64,000 nt of DNA from Pelagerythrobacter rhizovicinus (GCF_004135625.1 NZ_SDPV01000002.1:1178001-1242000), one strand, 5' to 3'. Counted from the stretch's first letter, positions 1 through 9,293 are shown. Notes: generated by a model not told the origin, from the letters alone. Translations and numbers: made by a program.

Positions 1-2
1 TC

Positions 3-239
3 AGCCGGCTGGAGGCGGAATACAAGGTCGAGGCCAATCTCGAGCCCGCCCCCTTCGCCACCGCCCGCTGGCTCAAGGGCGACGCGAAAGCGCTGGACGA
101 ATTCGAGAGCTTCAACCGCGCCAATCTCGCGCGCGACCGCGACGGCGATCTCGTGTTCATGGCCAAAAGCCCGTGGGACGTCGGCTACCAACAGGAAAAG
201 AACCCGGACCTGACCTTCTCCGCCACCAAGGAACGGTGA
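3..239 (+). CDS. prfC: Peptide chain release factor 3, C-terminal end (5' part outside window)
   Basis: Only the last 78 codons are in the window; the stop is TGA at 237-239. RF3 is the GTPase that removes RF1/RF2 from the ribosome after peptide release. The visible part matches the RF3 C-terminal domain: PFATARW, a FNRANLA segment, DGDLVFMA, and a final EKNPDLTFSATKE block like the end of other RF3 proteins. The GTPase domain lies upstream, outside the window. A GC-rich hairpin (CCCGCC/GGCGGG, about 251-270) follows the stop but lacks a T-run, so termination there is uncertain. Confidence 0.85.
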   Translation, partial: SRLEAEYKVEANLEPAPFATARWLKGDAKALDEFESFNRANLARDRDGDLVFMAKSPWDVGYQQEKNPDLTFSATKER

Positions 240-341
240 CAGGCGCGGCCACCCGCCTTACGGCGGGCGGATGGGCGACCGCGCTGACATGCCGAACCGC
301 GACTGCGCGAGAGCGGCCTTGCGAGCCGGTTCCGGCACCGT

Positions 342-1070
342 TTGATGCTGGATCGCGTTTCCTCCGGCGTGCACCTCGCGTTCGCCAGCTACAACATCCA
401 CAAGGCCGTCGGGCTCGACCGGCGCCGCGATCCCGACCGGATCATCGCGGTGCTGCGCGAGATCGATGCCGATATCATCGCGCTCCAGGAGGTCGACCGC
501 CGGATCGGCGACCGCGCGAGCGTGCTGTCGCGCGCGGCGCTCGACGACACGCCGTGGAAGCCGGTCCAGCTCGCAAAGAGGGTGCGGAGCCTGGGGTGGC
601 ACGGCAACGCCATCCTCGTCCGCCGAGAATACGAAGTGGTGGAGGCCGAACCACTTGACCTGCCTACGCTCGAGCCGCGCGGCGCCGTCCGCGCGGATAT
701 CGTGTGCGACGGCCGGCGACTTCGCGTGATCGGGACGCATCTCGACCTCTCCGGCCTCCGCCGGCGCGACCAGATCAAGGCCATTCTCGCACATCACGGA
801 GAGTGCGAGACCGGCTGCCCGACCGTTGTGCTGGGTGACTTCAACCAGTGGGGCGCGCGTTCGGGGGCGATGCGCGAGTTCGGCGACGGCTGGCAACTGC
901 TCGACCCCGGGCGCAGCTTTCCCAGCCGTCAGCCGGTGGCGAGGCTCGACCGGATCATCGCCTCCAGCGAATGGCAGGTGCACGCCACTGCCGTGCATCA
1001 TAGCGCGCTGGCGGTGCAGGCCTCGGACCACCTGCCGGTATGGGCCATGCTAGAAATGAACAAGCAATAG
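342..1070 (+). CDS. Endonuclease/exonuclease/phosphatase (EEP) family protein
   Basis: A protein of 242 residues (TTG at 342; ATG at 345 is the likelier start). It carries the EEP superfamily signature in order: YNIH near residue 18, LQEVD near 50, GTHLDLS near 135, LGDFNQW near 165, and LDRI plus SDHLPVW near the C-terminus. These correspond to the metal-binding Asn and Glu, the DxN pair and the catalytic SDH of DNase I-like enzymes. Members cleave phosphodiesters in DNA, inositol phosphates or lipids, so the substrate cannot be told here. There is no signal peptide, which suggests a cytoplasmic enzyme. No clear Shine-Dalgarno sequence is seen. It lies about 100 bp after prfC and ends before the sigma-54 promoter of glnK. 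Confidence 0.8.
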   Translation: MMLDRVSSGVHLAFASYNIHKAVGLDRRRDPDRIIAVLREIDADIIALQEVDRRIGDRASVLSRAALDDTPWKPVQLAKRVRSLGWHGNAILVRREYEVVEAEPLDLPTLEPRGAVRADIVCDGRRLRVIGTHLDLSGLRRRDQIKAILAHHGECETGCPTVVLGDFNQWGARSGAMREFGDGWQLLDPGRSFPSRQPVARLDRIIASSEWQVHATAVHHSALAVQASDHLPVWAMLEMNKQ

Positions 1071-1095
1071 GCAGAGCCTAAGTAATAGGCAGTAA

Positions 1096-1557
<462 letters not shown>

Positions 1558-1586
1558 GTGCGGCAAGAGACAAGAGGGACCAGACG

Positions 1587-2912
1587 ATGATCCGCAACAT
1601 GCTTTGCGGTGCAGGCGCACTCGGCGCCGCGCTGTTCGCCGCCGCGCCCGCGTTAGCGCAGGATGCAGCCGCCGTGCCCAACCCGGGCAACAACGCCTGG
1701 ATGATGACCGCGACGGTCCTCGTCCTGATGATGATCCTGCCCGGCCTCGCGCTGTTCTACGGCGGGCTCACGCGGCAGAAGAACATGCTCTCGACCATGA
1801 CGCAGGTCGGTGCGACCGCCGCGCTCGCGATGCTGATCTGGGTCATGTGGGGCTATTCGCTCGCTTTCGGGGACACGACCTACGACGGAACGCTGGGTTG
1901 GTTCATCAGCGGCGGGAGCTATTTCCTCGCCGGAACCGACGCGAGCAGCACGGCTGCGACCTTCACCGAGGAAGTCATCAGCAAGTACGTCTTCATCAGC
2001 TTCCAGATGACCTTCGCGGCGATCACCGCCGCGCTGATCCTCGGCGCGACGGCCGAACGCCTCAAGTTCTCCGCACTCATGGCCTTCGTGCCGATCTGGC
2101 TGACCATCGTCTACTTCCCGATAGCGCACATGGTCTGGGCCGGCGGCGGACTGCTGTATGAAGACGGCGCGCTAGACTTCGCGGGTGGCACGGTGGTGCA
2201 CATCAATGCCGGCGTGTCGGGCCTGGTGCTCGCCTATCTCCTCGGCCGGCGCCGCGGCTATCCGGCCGAGCCCATGCCGCCGCACTCGATGACGCTGACG
2301 ATGGTCGGCACCGGCCTGCTGTGGGTTGGCTGGTTCGGATTCAACGCCGGCTCGGCCCTCGAGGCCGACGGGTCGGCGGGCCTGGCGATGATCAACACGT
2401 TCGTCGCCACAGCGGCCGCGGCGCTGGCCTGGATGGTGATCGAACGGCTCGCGGGCCACAAGGGCTCGGCGCTGGGCTTCTGCTCGGGCGTGATCGCCGG
2501 CCTCGTCGCGGTAACTCCGGCGGCCGGCAATTCGGGCCCGTTCGGCGCGATCCTGCTCGGCATCCTCTCCTCGACCGTGTGCTACTTCGCCGTGGCCAAG
2601 GTTAAGGCGAAGTTCGGCTACGACGACTCGCTCGACGCTTTCGGCATCCACGGGGTGGGCGGCATCGTCGGCGCGATCGGCACGGCGGTGGTCTACCAGC
2701 CCTTCCTGGGCGGACCCGGCGACGGCTCCACCGCGCTCGGCGCGCAGCTCGGCGTTCAGGTGTTCAGCGTGCTCGTCACGATCGCCTGGGCCGGCCTCGG
2801 CACGCTCGTCGCCGGTCTGATCGTCAAGGCGCTGGTAGGCCTCAGGGTCTCCGAGGAGACGGAGGTCGACGGGCTCGACATCTCCGAACACGGGGAGCGC
2901 GCCTACAACTGA
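1587..2912 (+). CDS. amtB: Ammonium transporter AmtB
   Basis: A 441-residue Amt/Mep/Rh channel of the inner membrane. It has an N-terminal signal peptide (MIRNMLCG...ALAQ, about 28 residues) and about 11 hydrophobic segments. Diagnostic motifs are GLALFYGGL in the first segments and the pore twin histidines in VVHINAGVSG and GIHGVGGIVG. The C-terminal tail (VSEETEVDGLDISEHGERAY) matches the GlnK-binding tail of AmtB. The start is ATG 1587 with AGAGGGACC upstream; a GTG at 1554 overlaps the glnK stop but would put extra residues before the signal peptide. It is co-transcribed with glnK. Confidence 0.94.
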   Translation: MIRNMLCGAGALGAALFAAAPALAQDAAAVPNPGNNAWMMTATVLVLMMILPGLALFYGGLTRQKNMLSTMTQVGATAALAMLIWVMWGYSLAFGDTTYDGTLGWFISGGSYFLAGTDASSTAATFTEEVISKYVFISFQMTFAAITAALILGATAERLKFSALMAFVPIWLTIVYFPIAHMVWAGGGLLYEDGALDFAGGTVVHINAGVSGLVLAYLLGRRRGYPAEPMPPHSMTLTMVGTGLLWVGWFGFNAGSALEADGSAGLAMINTFVATAAAALAWMVIERLAGHKGSALGFCSGVIAGLVAVTPAAGNSGPFGAILLGILSSTVCYFAVAKVKAKFGYDDSLDAFGIHGVGGIVGAIGTAVVYQPFLGGPGDGSTALGAQLGVQVFSVLVTIAWAGLGTLVAGLIVKALVGLRVSEETEVDGLDISEHGERAYN

Positions 2913-2923
2913 CAGATGAGTTT

Positions 2924-3024
2924 GGCGGGCCGGGGTTCCCTCTCTATCCCCGGTCCGCCTGCCAGTGTTCCTCCTGCGAACACCGCCTTTACGGGCCGGA
3001 GCCAGCCGCTCCGGCCCGTTTTTT
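2924..3024 (+). terminator. Tandem hairpins ending the glnK-amtB operon
   Basis: Two inverted repeats follow amtB. The first has arms GGCGGGCCGGGG (2924-2935) and CCCCGGTCCGCC (2948-2959), with one G-T wobble. The second is a textbook intrinsic terminator: ACGGGCCGGAG (2991-3001), a 7-base loop, CTCCGGCCCGT (3009-3019), and a T-run to 3024. Confidence 0.85.
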
Positions 3025-3035
3025 AATGGCTCAAG

Positions 3036-3286
3036 CACCGGCGCGCGCATCCGCGCGCTTGGCTTTCCTCCGCCCGGAGCGCTCCGGGCGGGCGGTCGCC
3101 GTTGCGGTCCGCCTGCCGCGGACCGGACATTCTGGTCCTCCCCATTTTGCGTCAGCCAAATGGGGAGGGGGACCGCGAGACGCGCAGCGGCTCGTGGTGG
3201 AGGGGTCTTGCGTGACGATGCCCCTCCGTCAGACGCTTGCGGCGTCTGCCACCTCCCCATTTGTGCTGCCGCAAAAATGGGGAGGA
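3036..3286. repeat. Composite mosaic repeat: B-like part plus family A copy 1
   Basis: 3036-3135 is a GC-rich segment related to the B module at 24315 and 27536 (CATCCGCG, TTGGCT, TCCTCCGC and GCGCTCCGGGCG blocks). 3136-3286 is a full family A element: a left palindrome TCCTCCCCAT/ATGGGGAGG, the core GACCGCGAGACGCG...CTCGTGGTGGAGGGG, an internal CCCCTCCGTC plus AGACGC/GCGTCT hairpin, and a right palindrome CACCTCCCCAT/ATGGGGAGGAT. It ends 9 bp from the stop codon of the GMC oxidoreductase on the minus strand. Together with the amtB terminator it accounts for the gene-free stretch 2913-3295. Confidence 0.85.
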
Positions 3287-3295
3287 TCCGTTCCC

Positions 3296-4882
3296 CTAAG
3301 CCAGATCTCTCTTCATGAAATCCGCGCAGCGTTCGCCGATCATGATGCTGGGCGCATTGGTGTTGCCGCCGATGAGGCGCGGCATGATGGAGGCGTCGGC
3401 GACCCACAGGCCGTCGAGCCCGCGCGCCTTGAGCGTGGGATCGACCACCGCGTCCTCATCCGCGCCCATGCGGCACGTGCCGACTGGGTGATAGACGGTG
3501 TCGGCGCGGTTGCGGATCAGGTCGTCCAGCGCATCGTCGTCGTCCAGATCGATCGGATAGCGGTCCCTGGGGCGGTAGTCGCTCATCGGCGGCGCCTCGG
3601 CGATCTGGTGCGACAGCCGCACGCCCGCGCGCAGCACGGCCATGTCGCGCTCGTCCGCGAGGAAGTTCGGGTCGATCACCGGCGCCGCAGCCGCGTCGGC
3701 CGAGGCGAGCCGCACCGTTCCCCGGCTCTCGGGCCGCAGCACGCAGGCGTGGAGCGAGAAGCCGTGGCCTTTGACCTTCGTCCGCCCGTGATCCTCGAGC
3801 ATGGCCGGCACGAAGTGCCATTGCACGTCGGGCGCGGGGGAATCGGGCATGACGCGCCAGAACCCGCCCGCCTCGGCATAAGGCGTGGTCATCACGCCCG
3901 TCCTGCGGCGGCGGTGTTCGGCGATCGCCTTCAGCATGCGCCATGTGCCGGCGAGGCTGTCGCCGATGAAGTCGCGGCTCTCGGTCTCCCAGCTCGAGAC
4001 GTAGTCGATGTGGTCCTGCAGGTCGCTGCCGACGGCGGGGCGGTCCAGCACGACCTCGATCCCCTGCTCGCGCAGATGCTCGCCGGGGCCGATGCCGGAG
4101 AGCATCAGGATCTGCGGACTGTTGAATGCGCCGGCGGAGAGCACCACGCCGCCCCGCGCGCGCAGCGTCTCGCGCTTGCCGCCGCGCCGGACGGTGACGC
4201 CGGTTGCGCGGCCTTCCTCGATCACGATCCGCTCGACCAGTGTTCCCGTCATCACCGCCAGGTTCGAGCGGCCGCGCAGCGGTTCGACGTAGGCCCGCGC
4301 CGCCGACCAGCGCTCGCCGCCCTTCTGCGTCACCTGGTAGAGGCCGAACCCCTCCTGCTTCGCCCCATTGAAGTCGTCGTTCACCGGCAGCTGCAGTGCG
4401 GCCGCGCTCTCGACGAAAGCCATGCTGCCGGGATTGGGCCACTTCTGGTCGGAGACGCACAGGGGACCGTCGCTACCGTGGAATTCATCCGCCCCGCGCA
4501 CATTGCCCTCGGCGCGCTTGAAGTAGGGCAGGACGTCCTCGTAAGCCCAGCCGGCGCAACCGAGCGCCGCCCAGTTGTCGTAGTCCCACGCGTGCCCGCG
4601 GATGTAGATCATCGCGTTGATCGCGCTCGATCCGCCCAGCCCCCGGCCGCGCGGCTGATAGCCCGTCCGCCCGTTCAGCCCCTTTTGCGGGACGGTCTCG
4701 TAGCGGTAGTTCGCGGCCTTGGGCAGGAAGGGCATGAAGCCCGGCGTCTTGACCAGGAAGTTGTCGTTCGTCCCGCCCGCTTCGAGCAGGCAGACCTTGC
4801 GTCCGCCGTCTTCCGCCAGCCGCCCGGCGACCGCGCTCCCCGAGCTGCCGCCGCCGATCACGATCACGTCGAATTCCGCCAT
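3296..4882 (-). CDS. GMC family FAD-dependent oxidoreductase (choline dehydrogenase-like)
   Basis: A 528-residue flavoprotein. The Rossmann FAD motif GGGSSG is at residues 10-15, followed by LLEAGG. The GMC signature RGRGLGGSSAINAMIYIRG is near residue 80 and GAFNSPQILMLSGIGP near 250. The C-terminal YHPVGTCRMG carries the catalytic His, and GGNTNAPSIMIGE carries the partner His/Asn position. The family oxidises primary alcohols such as choline, alkanols or sugars; the substrate is not readable here. The start ATG at 4882 has GGAGGA about 8 bases upstream. The length is typical of bacterial alcohol or choline dehydrogenase members. It follows a hydroxylase gene on the same strand, 24 bp away, so the two may share a transcript and a hydroxylated-lipid substrate (inference). 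Confidence 0.9.
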   Translation of the reverse strand: MAEFDVIVIGGGSSGSAVAGRLAEDGGRKVCLLEAGGTNDNFLVKTPGFMPFLPKAANYRYETVPQKGLNGRTGYQPRGRGLGGSSAINAMIYIRGHAWDYDNWAALGCAGWAYEDVLPYFKRAEGNVRGADEFHGSDGPLCVSDQKWPNPGSMAFVESAAALQLPVNDDFNGAKQEGFGLYQVTQKGGERWSAARAYVEPLRGRSNLAVMTGTLVERIVIEEGRATGVTVRRGGKRETLRARGGVVLSAGAFNSPQILMLSGIGPGEHLREQGIEVVLDRPAVGSDLQDHIDYVSSWETESRDFIGDSLAGTWRMLKAIAEHRRRRTGVMTTPYAEAGGFWRVMPDSPAPDVQWHFVPAMLEDHGRTKVKGHGFSLHACVLRPESRGTVRLASADAAAAPVIDPNFLADERDMAVLRAGVRLSHQIAEAPPMSDYRPRDRYPIDLDDDDALDDLIRNRADTVYHPVGTCRMGADEDAVVDPTLKARGLDGLWVADASIMPRLIGGNTNAPSIMIGERCADFMKRDLA

Positions 4883-4906
4883 GTCCTCTCCTCCCGAAGA
4901 GGATGG

Positions 4907-5842
4907 TTAGGCAGGCTCGCCCTCCGCGGCAATCGGGTTTTCGTTTGGAACCTTTCGTTCGCCACCGTGCCTCTGGCGCCAGCGCGCGCGGATCATGTCC
5001 GAAGTCTCGCGGCTGCCGTCGTGCGACCAGCCCGGCTCGCGCAGGAGGTAGGACAGCTTGTGCCGCCACGGCGCGCGCCGGATGTCCTGCAGCATACCGA
5101 TCCATTCGTGGAACACCGACCACAGCAGGTTGAACGAGCCGAGCTGTCTCACGATGCCGTAGCGGATCCGTTCCTCGTCGTTCTCCGGCTCGAATGTGCC
5201 GAACATACGGTCCCACACGATGAACACGCCGGCATAGTTGCGGTCGAGGTAGCGCGGGTTGGTCGCGTGATGCACGCGGTGGTGGCTGGGCGTGTTCATC
5301 ACCGCCTCGAACCAGCGCGGCATTCTGCCGACCGCCTCGGTATGGATCCAGAACTGGTAGATCAGGTTGAAGCCGGCGCAGACTGCGATCATCGCCGGGT
5401 GGAAGCCGATCAGCACCAGCGGCAGCTTGAACGCGAACCCCAGCGTGAAGGCGCCGGTCCAGCTCTGCCGCAGCGCGGTGCTGAGGTTGTAATGCTGGCT
5501 GGAATGATGGTTGACGTGGCTGGCCCAGAACCAGCGCACGCGGTGCCCCGCGCGGTGGATCCAGTAGTAGGCGAGATCGTCGAGCACGAAGCAGGCGATC
5601 CACGCCCACCAGGCCCAGCCGATATCGAACAGACGGTACTCGTAGGCGGCGAGGAAGACGAGCACGGCGAATCCGCCGAACAGCACACCGGCGACCGTAC
5701 TACCGAGCCCGAAGGCAAGGCTCGTCAGCGTGTCCTTCGGTTCGTAAGCCTCCGGCCGCCGCTTCCACGCCCATAGCATCTCGGCGAGAACGAGCAGCAC
5801 GAAGGCGGGGATCGCGTAATCGACGGGCGAAAAATTGGGCAT
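4907..5842 (-). CDS. Sterol desaturase / fatty acid hydroxylase family membrane protein
   Basis: A 311-residue integral membrane di-iron enzyme. The three histidine clusters are HRAGH (96-100), HVNHH (109-113) and HHRVHH (187-192). Hydrophobic spans lie before and between them. The family hydroxylates or desaturates fatty acyl chains, sterols or carotenoids using O2. I took ATG 5842 (MPNFSPVDYA) because the in-frame TTG at 5881 lies inside the preceding gene. The upstream membrane gene ends 11 bp away and the GMC oxidoreductase follows 24 bp later, so a three-gene operon is likely. A sphingolipid or hopanoid substrate is possible in a sphingomonad, but this is not shown by the sequence. Confidence 0.88.
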   Translation of the reverse strand: MPNFSPVDYAIPAFVLLVLAEMLWAWKRRPEAYEPKDTLTSLAFGLGSTVAGVLFGGFAVLVFLAAYEYRLFDIGWAWWAWIACFVLDDLAYYWIHRAGHRVRWFWASHVNHHSSQHYNLSTALRQSWTGAFTLGFAFKLPLVLIGFHPAMIAVCAGFNLIYQFWIHTEAVGRMPRWFEAVMNTPSHHRVHHATNPRYLDRNYAGVFIVWDRMFGTFEPENDEERIRYGIVRQLGSFNLLWSVFHEWIGMLQDIRRAPWRHKLSYLLREPGWSHDGSRETSDMIRARWRQRHGGERKVPNENPIAAEGEPA

Positions 5843-5853
5843 GATGGACCGGT

Positions 5854-6252
5854 TCACAGCCTCCTGAGGCTTGCTGCCCAATACTGCGCCTGTGCGCCAA
5901 GGTCGAGCGTGACCTCGCCGAAGCGCGTCTCCGCCGTGCCAACGATAAGCTGGTGACGGTCGAGCCGCGCGTGGGCATGGCCGGTCAGCAACCGCGCGGC
6001 GAAGTGTGCTCCATGGCGGCGCAGCAGCAGGATGCGGCCGCCGGAGTCGCGCAACAGGGCAGCATGGCCCGCGCGGTCGATTGCGACGTCGACCGCCTCG
6101 AACCCGTACGCCGCCTCTTCCGCCAGTTCGCGTGCATGGGCCTCGTCACGGATCCGCAAGTCGCCGCCGAGGCGGAGCTTCCAGGCAAGCCCGGCAAGCG
6201 CGAAGATCGCGAGAAGCGAGCCGCCGAGGCGCAACATGAGATCGAGGTCCAT
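5854..6252 (-). CDS. Small membrane-anchored protein of unknown function
   Basis: A 132-residue protein starting at ATG 6252 (MDLDLMLRLGG). One N-terminal transmembrane segment (about residues 8-26) is followed by a soluble, mixed alpha/beta domain rich in Arg and Ala. The domain contains GHAALLRDSGGRILLLRRHG and ends at TCA 5854, 11 bp before the hydroxylase start, so the two are probably co-transcribed. I do not recognise the family. The spacing suggests a partner of the hydroxylase. The reading frame stays open much further upstream, but those codons are antisense to the M20 gene and are not used here. Confidence 0.6.
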   Translation of the reverse strand: MDLDLMLRLGGSLLAIFALAGLAWKLRLGGDLRIRDEAHARELAEEAAYGFEAVDVAIDRAGHAALLRDSGGRILLLRRHGAHFAARLLTGHAHARLDRHQLIVGTAETRFGEVTLDLGAQAQYWAASLRRL

Positions 6253-6351
6253 CGCTCGCGATCTGCCACGCACCTGCGGACGAGTCGAGCGGTCCACGTT
6301 TGCAAATCGGCAGGCGCGCTCTAGAGCCGTCTTCGCCAGAGGGAGAGATCG

Positions 6352-7773
6352 ATGAGGAAAGCCGCGTTTCTGTTCGCCGCCGCTGCGCTGGTGGCGCAAC
6401 CCGCCTTCGCGCAGACGTTCGATGCCGTGGAGGCGGTCGACGCGCAGTACGACCGCACCGAACGCGTCGCGCGTCAGCTCTGGGAATGGGCGGAGGTCGG
6501 CTATCAGGAAACGAAGTCGAGCGCGCTGCTGCAGTCGGAGCTCGAGGCCAATGGGTTCACCGTGCAGGAGGGCGTTGCCGGCATTCCGACGGCTTTCATC
6601 GCGGAGTACGGCAGCGAGGGTCCCGTGATTGCCATTCTCGGGGAATTCGACGCGCTGCCCGGGCTCAGCCAGTCGGCCTCGCCGCTGCGAGAGACTGTGG
6701 AGGGCAGGCATGCCGCCCACGCCTGCGGGCACAACCTGTTCGGCGCCGGCTCGCTCACCGCCGCAATCGCGGTGAAGCAGTGGCTCGAGGAGACCGGCAC
6801 GCCCGGTCGTGTGCGGTTCTACGGGACTCCCGCGGAGGAAGGCGGATCGGGCAAGGTTTACATGACGCGTGCAGGCCTGTTCGACGATGTGGACGTTGCG
6901 ATCCACTGGCACGCCGATGACGAGAACAGCGCGGCGGCGCAGACCAGCCTCGCCAACCGTTCGGCCAAGTTCCGCTTCCGCGGACGCTCCGCGCATGCTG
7001 CCGGTGCGCCGGAACAGGGCCGTTCGGCGCTCGACGGGGTCGAGGCGATGAACATGATGGTCAACATGATGCGCGAACACACGACCATGGACGCGCGCAT
7101 TCACTATGTGATCACCGATGGCGGAACCGCGCCGAACGTGATCCCCGACTTCGCCGAGGCGTTCTACTACGTGCGCCATTCGGACACGGCCGAGGTCGAG
7201 GCGATGTGGGAACGGCTTGAGGCCGCGGCGAAAGGTGCTGCCATGGGTACCGGCACCAAGGTCGAATGGGAGATCATCCACGGCAACAACCCTCTGCTGG
7301 TGAACGAGACGCTGGCGAAGATGATGGATGCCAAGCTGCGCCGGGTCGGTGGGGTGGACTATACGGCCGAGGAGCGCGCCTGGGCGCGGCAGCTTTCTGA
7401 AAGCCTCGGCGATGCCGCCCTGCCGCTCGCCACCGCGGCCGAGATCCAGCCCTACGAAAAGTCGCTCGGATACGGATCGACCGACGTTGGCGATGTCTCA
7501 TGGGCGACGCCGACGGTGGGAGTGCGCACCGCGACCTGGGTCCCGGGCACCGCGGCACATAGCTGGCAGTCGGCGGCGGCGAGCGGCACGACGATCGGTT
7601 ACAAGGGCGCACAAGTGGCGGCAAAGGCGATGGCGCTGGCCGCGGTCGAACTCTTTACCAACCCGGAGCTGCGCGAACGAGCCCGCGCCGAGTTCGAGGC
7701 TGCGCGCGGCGAGAACTACGAATACCGTTCGCTGCTCGGCGACCGGGACCCGCCGCTCGACTATCGGAAATGA
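6352..7773 (+). CDS. Exported M20 family amidohydrolase (AbgB-like)
   Basis: A 473-residue metallopeptidase-fold hydrolase. An N-terminal signal peptide (MRKAAFLFAAAALVAQPAFA, cut after AFA) sends it to the periplasm. Metal-site motifs follow: GEFDALPG near residue 100, HACGHNLF near 123, TPAEEGGSGK near 163 and VAIHWHADD near 185. A dimerisation domain sits between about 200 and 320. The layout matches subunit B of p-aminobenzoyl-glutamate hydrolase and related aminoacylases. AbgB itself is cytoplasmic and works with AbgA, which is not nearby, so the substrate is open. The start ATG 6352 follows AGAGGGAGAG. It is transcribed divergently from the membrane protein at 5854-6252. Confidence 0.85.
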   Translation: MRKAAFLFAAAALVAQPAFAQTFDAVEAVDAQYDRTERVARQLWEWAEVGYQETKSSALLQSELEANGFTVQEGVAGIPTAFIAEYGSEGPVIAILGEFDALPGLSQSASPLRETVEGRHAAHACGHNLFGAGSLTAAIAVKQWLEETGTPGRVRFYGTPAEEGGSGKVYMTRAGLFDDVDVAIHWHADDENSAAAQTSLANRSAKFRFRGRSAHAAGAPEQGRSALDGVEAMNMMVNMMREHTTMDARIHYVITDGGTAPNVIPDFAEAFYYVRHSDTAEVEAMWERLEAAAKGAAMGTGTKVEWEIIHGNNPLLVNETLAKMMDAKLRRVGGVDYTAEERAWARQLSESLGDAALPLATAAEIQPYEKSLGYGSTDVGDVSWATPTVGVRTATWVPGTAAHSWQSAAASGTTIGYKGAQVAAKAMALAAVELFTNPELRERARAEFEAARGENYEYRSLLGDRDPPLDYRK

Positions 7774-7787
7774 TCAGGCGGAACCGG

Positions 7788-8228
7788 TCAGCCGCGGGCG
7801 CGGGCGGCGAGCATATCGATCGCCGCCCGCACCGGCGTGACGTCGTAACCGGCGGCGGCGGCCGCGGCGGCAATCTCCTCCGAATCGCGGCCGTCCTGCG
7901 CCTGTGCGAGCGCCCATAGCAGCGTCGAACGCGTACCCGACCTGCAGTAGGCGAGCACTTTGCCCTCGGCCCGAGCAAGCGCATCGGCCATCGCGCGCAC
8001 TTGCGGTTCGCCGAAGCCCGATCCGCCGATCGGAATGGCGAGGTAGTCGAGACCTGCAGCGCGGGCAGCCGCTTCGATCTCTGCGCCGGTGGGCTGGTCG
8101 TCGGCCTCGCCGTCGGGACGGTTGTTCACGATCAGCGTCACGCCCTTCGCTTTCGCCGCCGAGACATCGGCAGGGGCGATCTGCGGACTGGCCAGAACCG
8201 TCGCGCTCAGCACCCTGAAATCGCTCAC
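7788..8228 (-). CDS. Beta-lactamase hydrolase-like / TIGR01244-type phosphatase
   Basis: A 146-residue protein with a dual-specificity-phosphatase-like fold. It opens [19 protein letters not shown], continues with VNNRPDGE near residue 40, and carries the Cys-based active-site loop CRSGTRS near residue 95 (C-x5-R). This pattern is the DUF442 domain found alone or at the N-terminus of Blh proteins, linked in other bacteria to sulfide or biofilm phenotypes. Its ATG overlaps the TerC stop (ATGA, 8225-8228), so translation is coupled. The partner and substrate are not evident. Confidence 0.8.
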   Translation of the reverse strand: MSDFRVLSATVLASPQIAPADVSAAKAKGVTLIVNNRPDGEADDQPTGAEIEAAARAAGLDYLAIPIGGSGFGEPQVRAMADALARAEGKVLAYCRSGTRSTLLWALAQAQDGRDSEEIAAAAAAAGYDVTPVRAAIDMLAARARG

Positions 8229-9031
8229 TGCGAACCCGCCTGCGCCGTTCGTGCGCGCCGATTGCGCTGCACCATGTTGAGCAGTTCCACCCCGACCGAG
8301 AAGCCCATCGCCGCGTAGATGTAGCCCTTGGGAACGTGGAACCCGAACCCGTCAGCGATCAGCACCAGCCCGATCATGACCAGGAAGGCGAGCGCGAGCA
8401 TCACCAGCGTCGGGTTCTTCTCGATGAAGCGGGCGAGGGGATCGGCCGCGATCATCATGATCCCGACGGTGATCACGACGGCCGTTACCATGATCGGAAT
8501 ATCGTCGGTCATGCCGACCGCCGTCAGGATCGAATCGACGGAGAAGACGAGGTCGATCGCGATGATTTGTGCGATCACTGCGCCGAACGTCGCTGTTGCG
8601 GCGGTTGCCATGCCGGGTGTCTTGTCGAGCAACTCGCCCGAAGGATCCGTCGGCTCCATCGAGTGGTGGATTTCCTTCGTCGCCTTCCACAGCAGAAAGA
8701 GCCCGCCCACAAGCAGGATAAGATCGCGGCCCGAGAACGCCGTCTCGAAGCTCGGTTCCCCGTACTCGTTGGGGGAGCCCTGCAGACCGAGGTCGAACAG
8801 CGGCGTCTGCAGCGTCACGATCCAGCCGATCAGCATCAGCAGGCCGATCCGCATGACCAGCGCGAGCGTGAGGCCGATGCGACGCGCGCGCTGCTGCTGG
8901 TGCTCAGGCAGCTTGTTCGACAGGATCGCGATGAAGATGAGGTTGTCGACTCCGAGGACGACCTCGAGCGCGATCAGAGTGAGCAGCGCGGCCCATGCGG
9001 CCGGGTCGGAAAGGAGCGCGACGATGTCCAT
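8225..9031 (-). CDS. TerC family integral membrane protein
   Basis: A 268-residue multi-pass inner-membrane protein (seven or eight hydrophobic spans). The TerC fold's two repeated acidic motifs are visible: [15 protein letters not shown] near residue 20 and [15 protein letters not shown] near 140, each with the conserved Asp. The family is associated with metal (Mn) export or tellurite resistance. The start was set at ATG 9031 ([10 protein letters not shown]); in-frame codons further upstream run to 9103 without hydrophobic or family sequence. It is translationally coupled to the phosphatase-like gene downstream. It diverges from the cold-shock gene, with 262 bp between them. Confidence 0.88.
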   Translation of the reverse strand: MDIVALLSDPAAWAALLTLIALEVVLGVDNLIFIAILSNKLPEHQQQRARRIGLTLALVMRIGLLMLIGWIVTLQTPLFDLGLQGSPNEYGEPSFETAFSGRDLILLVGGLFLLWKATKEIHHSMEPTDPSGELLDKTPGMATAATATFGAVIAQIIAIDLVFSVDSILTAVGMTDDIPIMVTAVVITVGIMMIAADPLARFIEKNPTLVMLALAFLVMIGLVLIADGFGFHVPKGYIYAAMGFSVGVELLNMVQRNRRARTAQAGSQ

Positions 9032-9293
9032 GCGCGCCTGATGCCGCAAGCGGGGTTCGCGCGCAAGCTGGGTCAGTTTCGAAGCACAATGCCAAAATGT
9101 CACAATTTTGCGCCAAGGTAAGCAAAGCCGTTAAATCGTTCGCGCAGTCACGCTTTCTGCGCTATGGTTGGCGTTTGGCAGGTGGGGATTTTGCGCATTT
9201 TGCGCGGTTGGCCACCGACGTGACCTAGCCGGGGCCCGTCCGTCCGGCAGGCATGGGAGAGTTCGGGGGCGGTGCGAAGGTACGTGTTGAACT

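Noticed and set aside
3026-5776. A 916-codon open frame on the plus strand opposite the GMC and hydroxylase genes
   Set aside because: It is antisense to two genes with clear catalytic motifs, has Arg/His/Ala-rich sequence with no domain, and arises from codon bias in GC-rich DNA.
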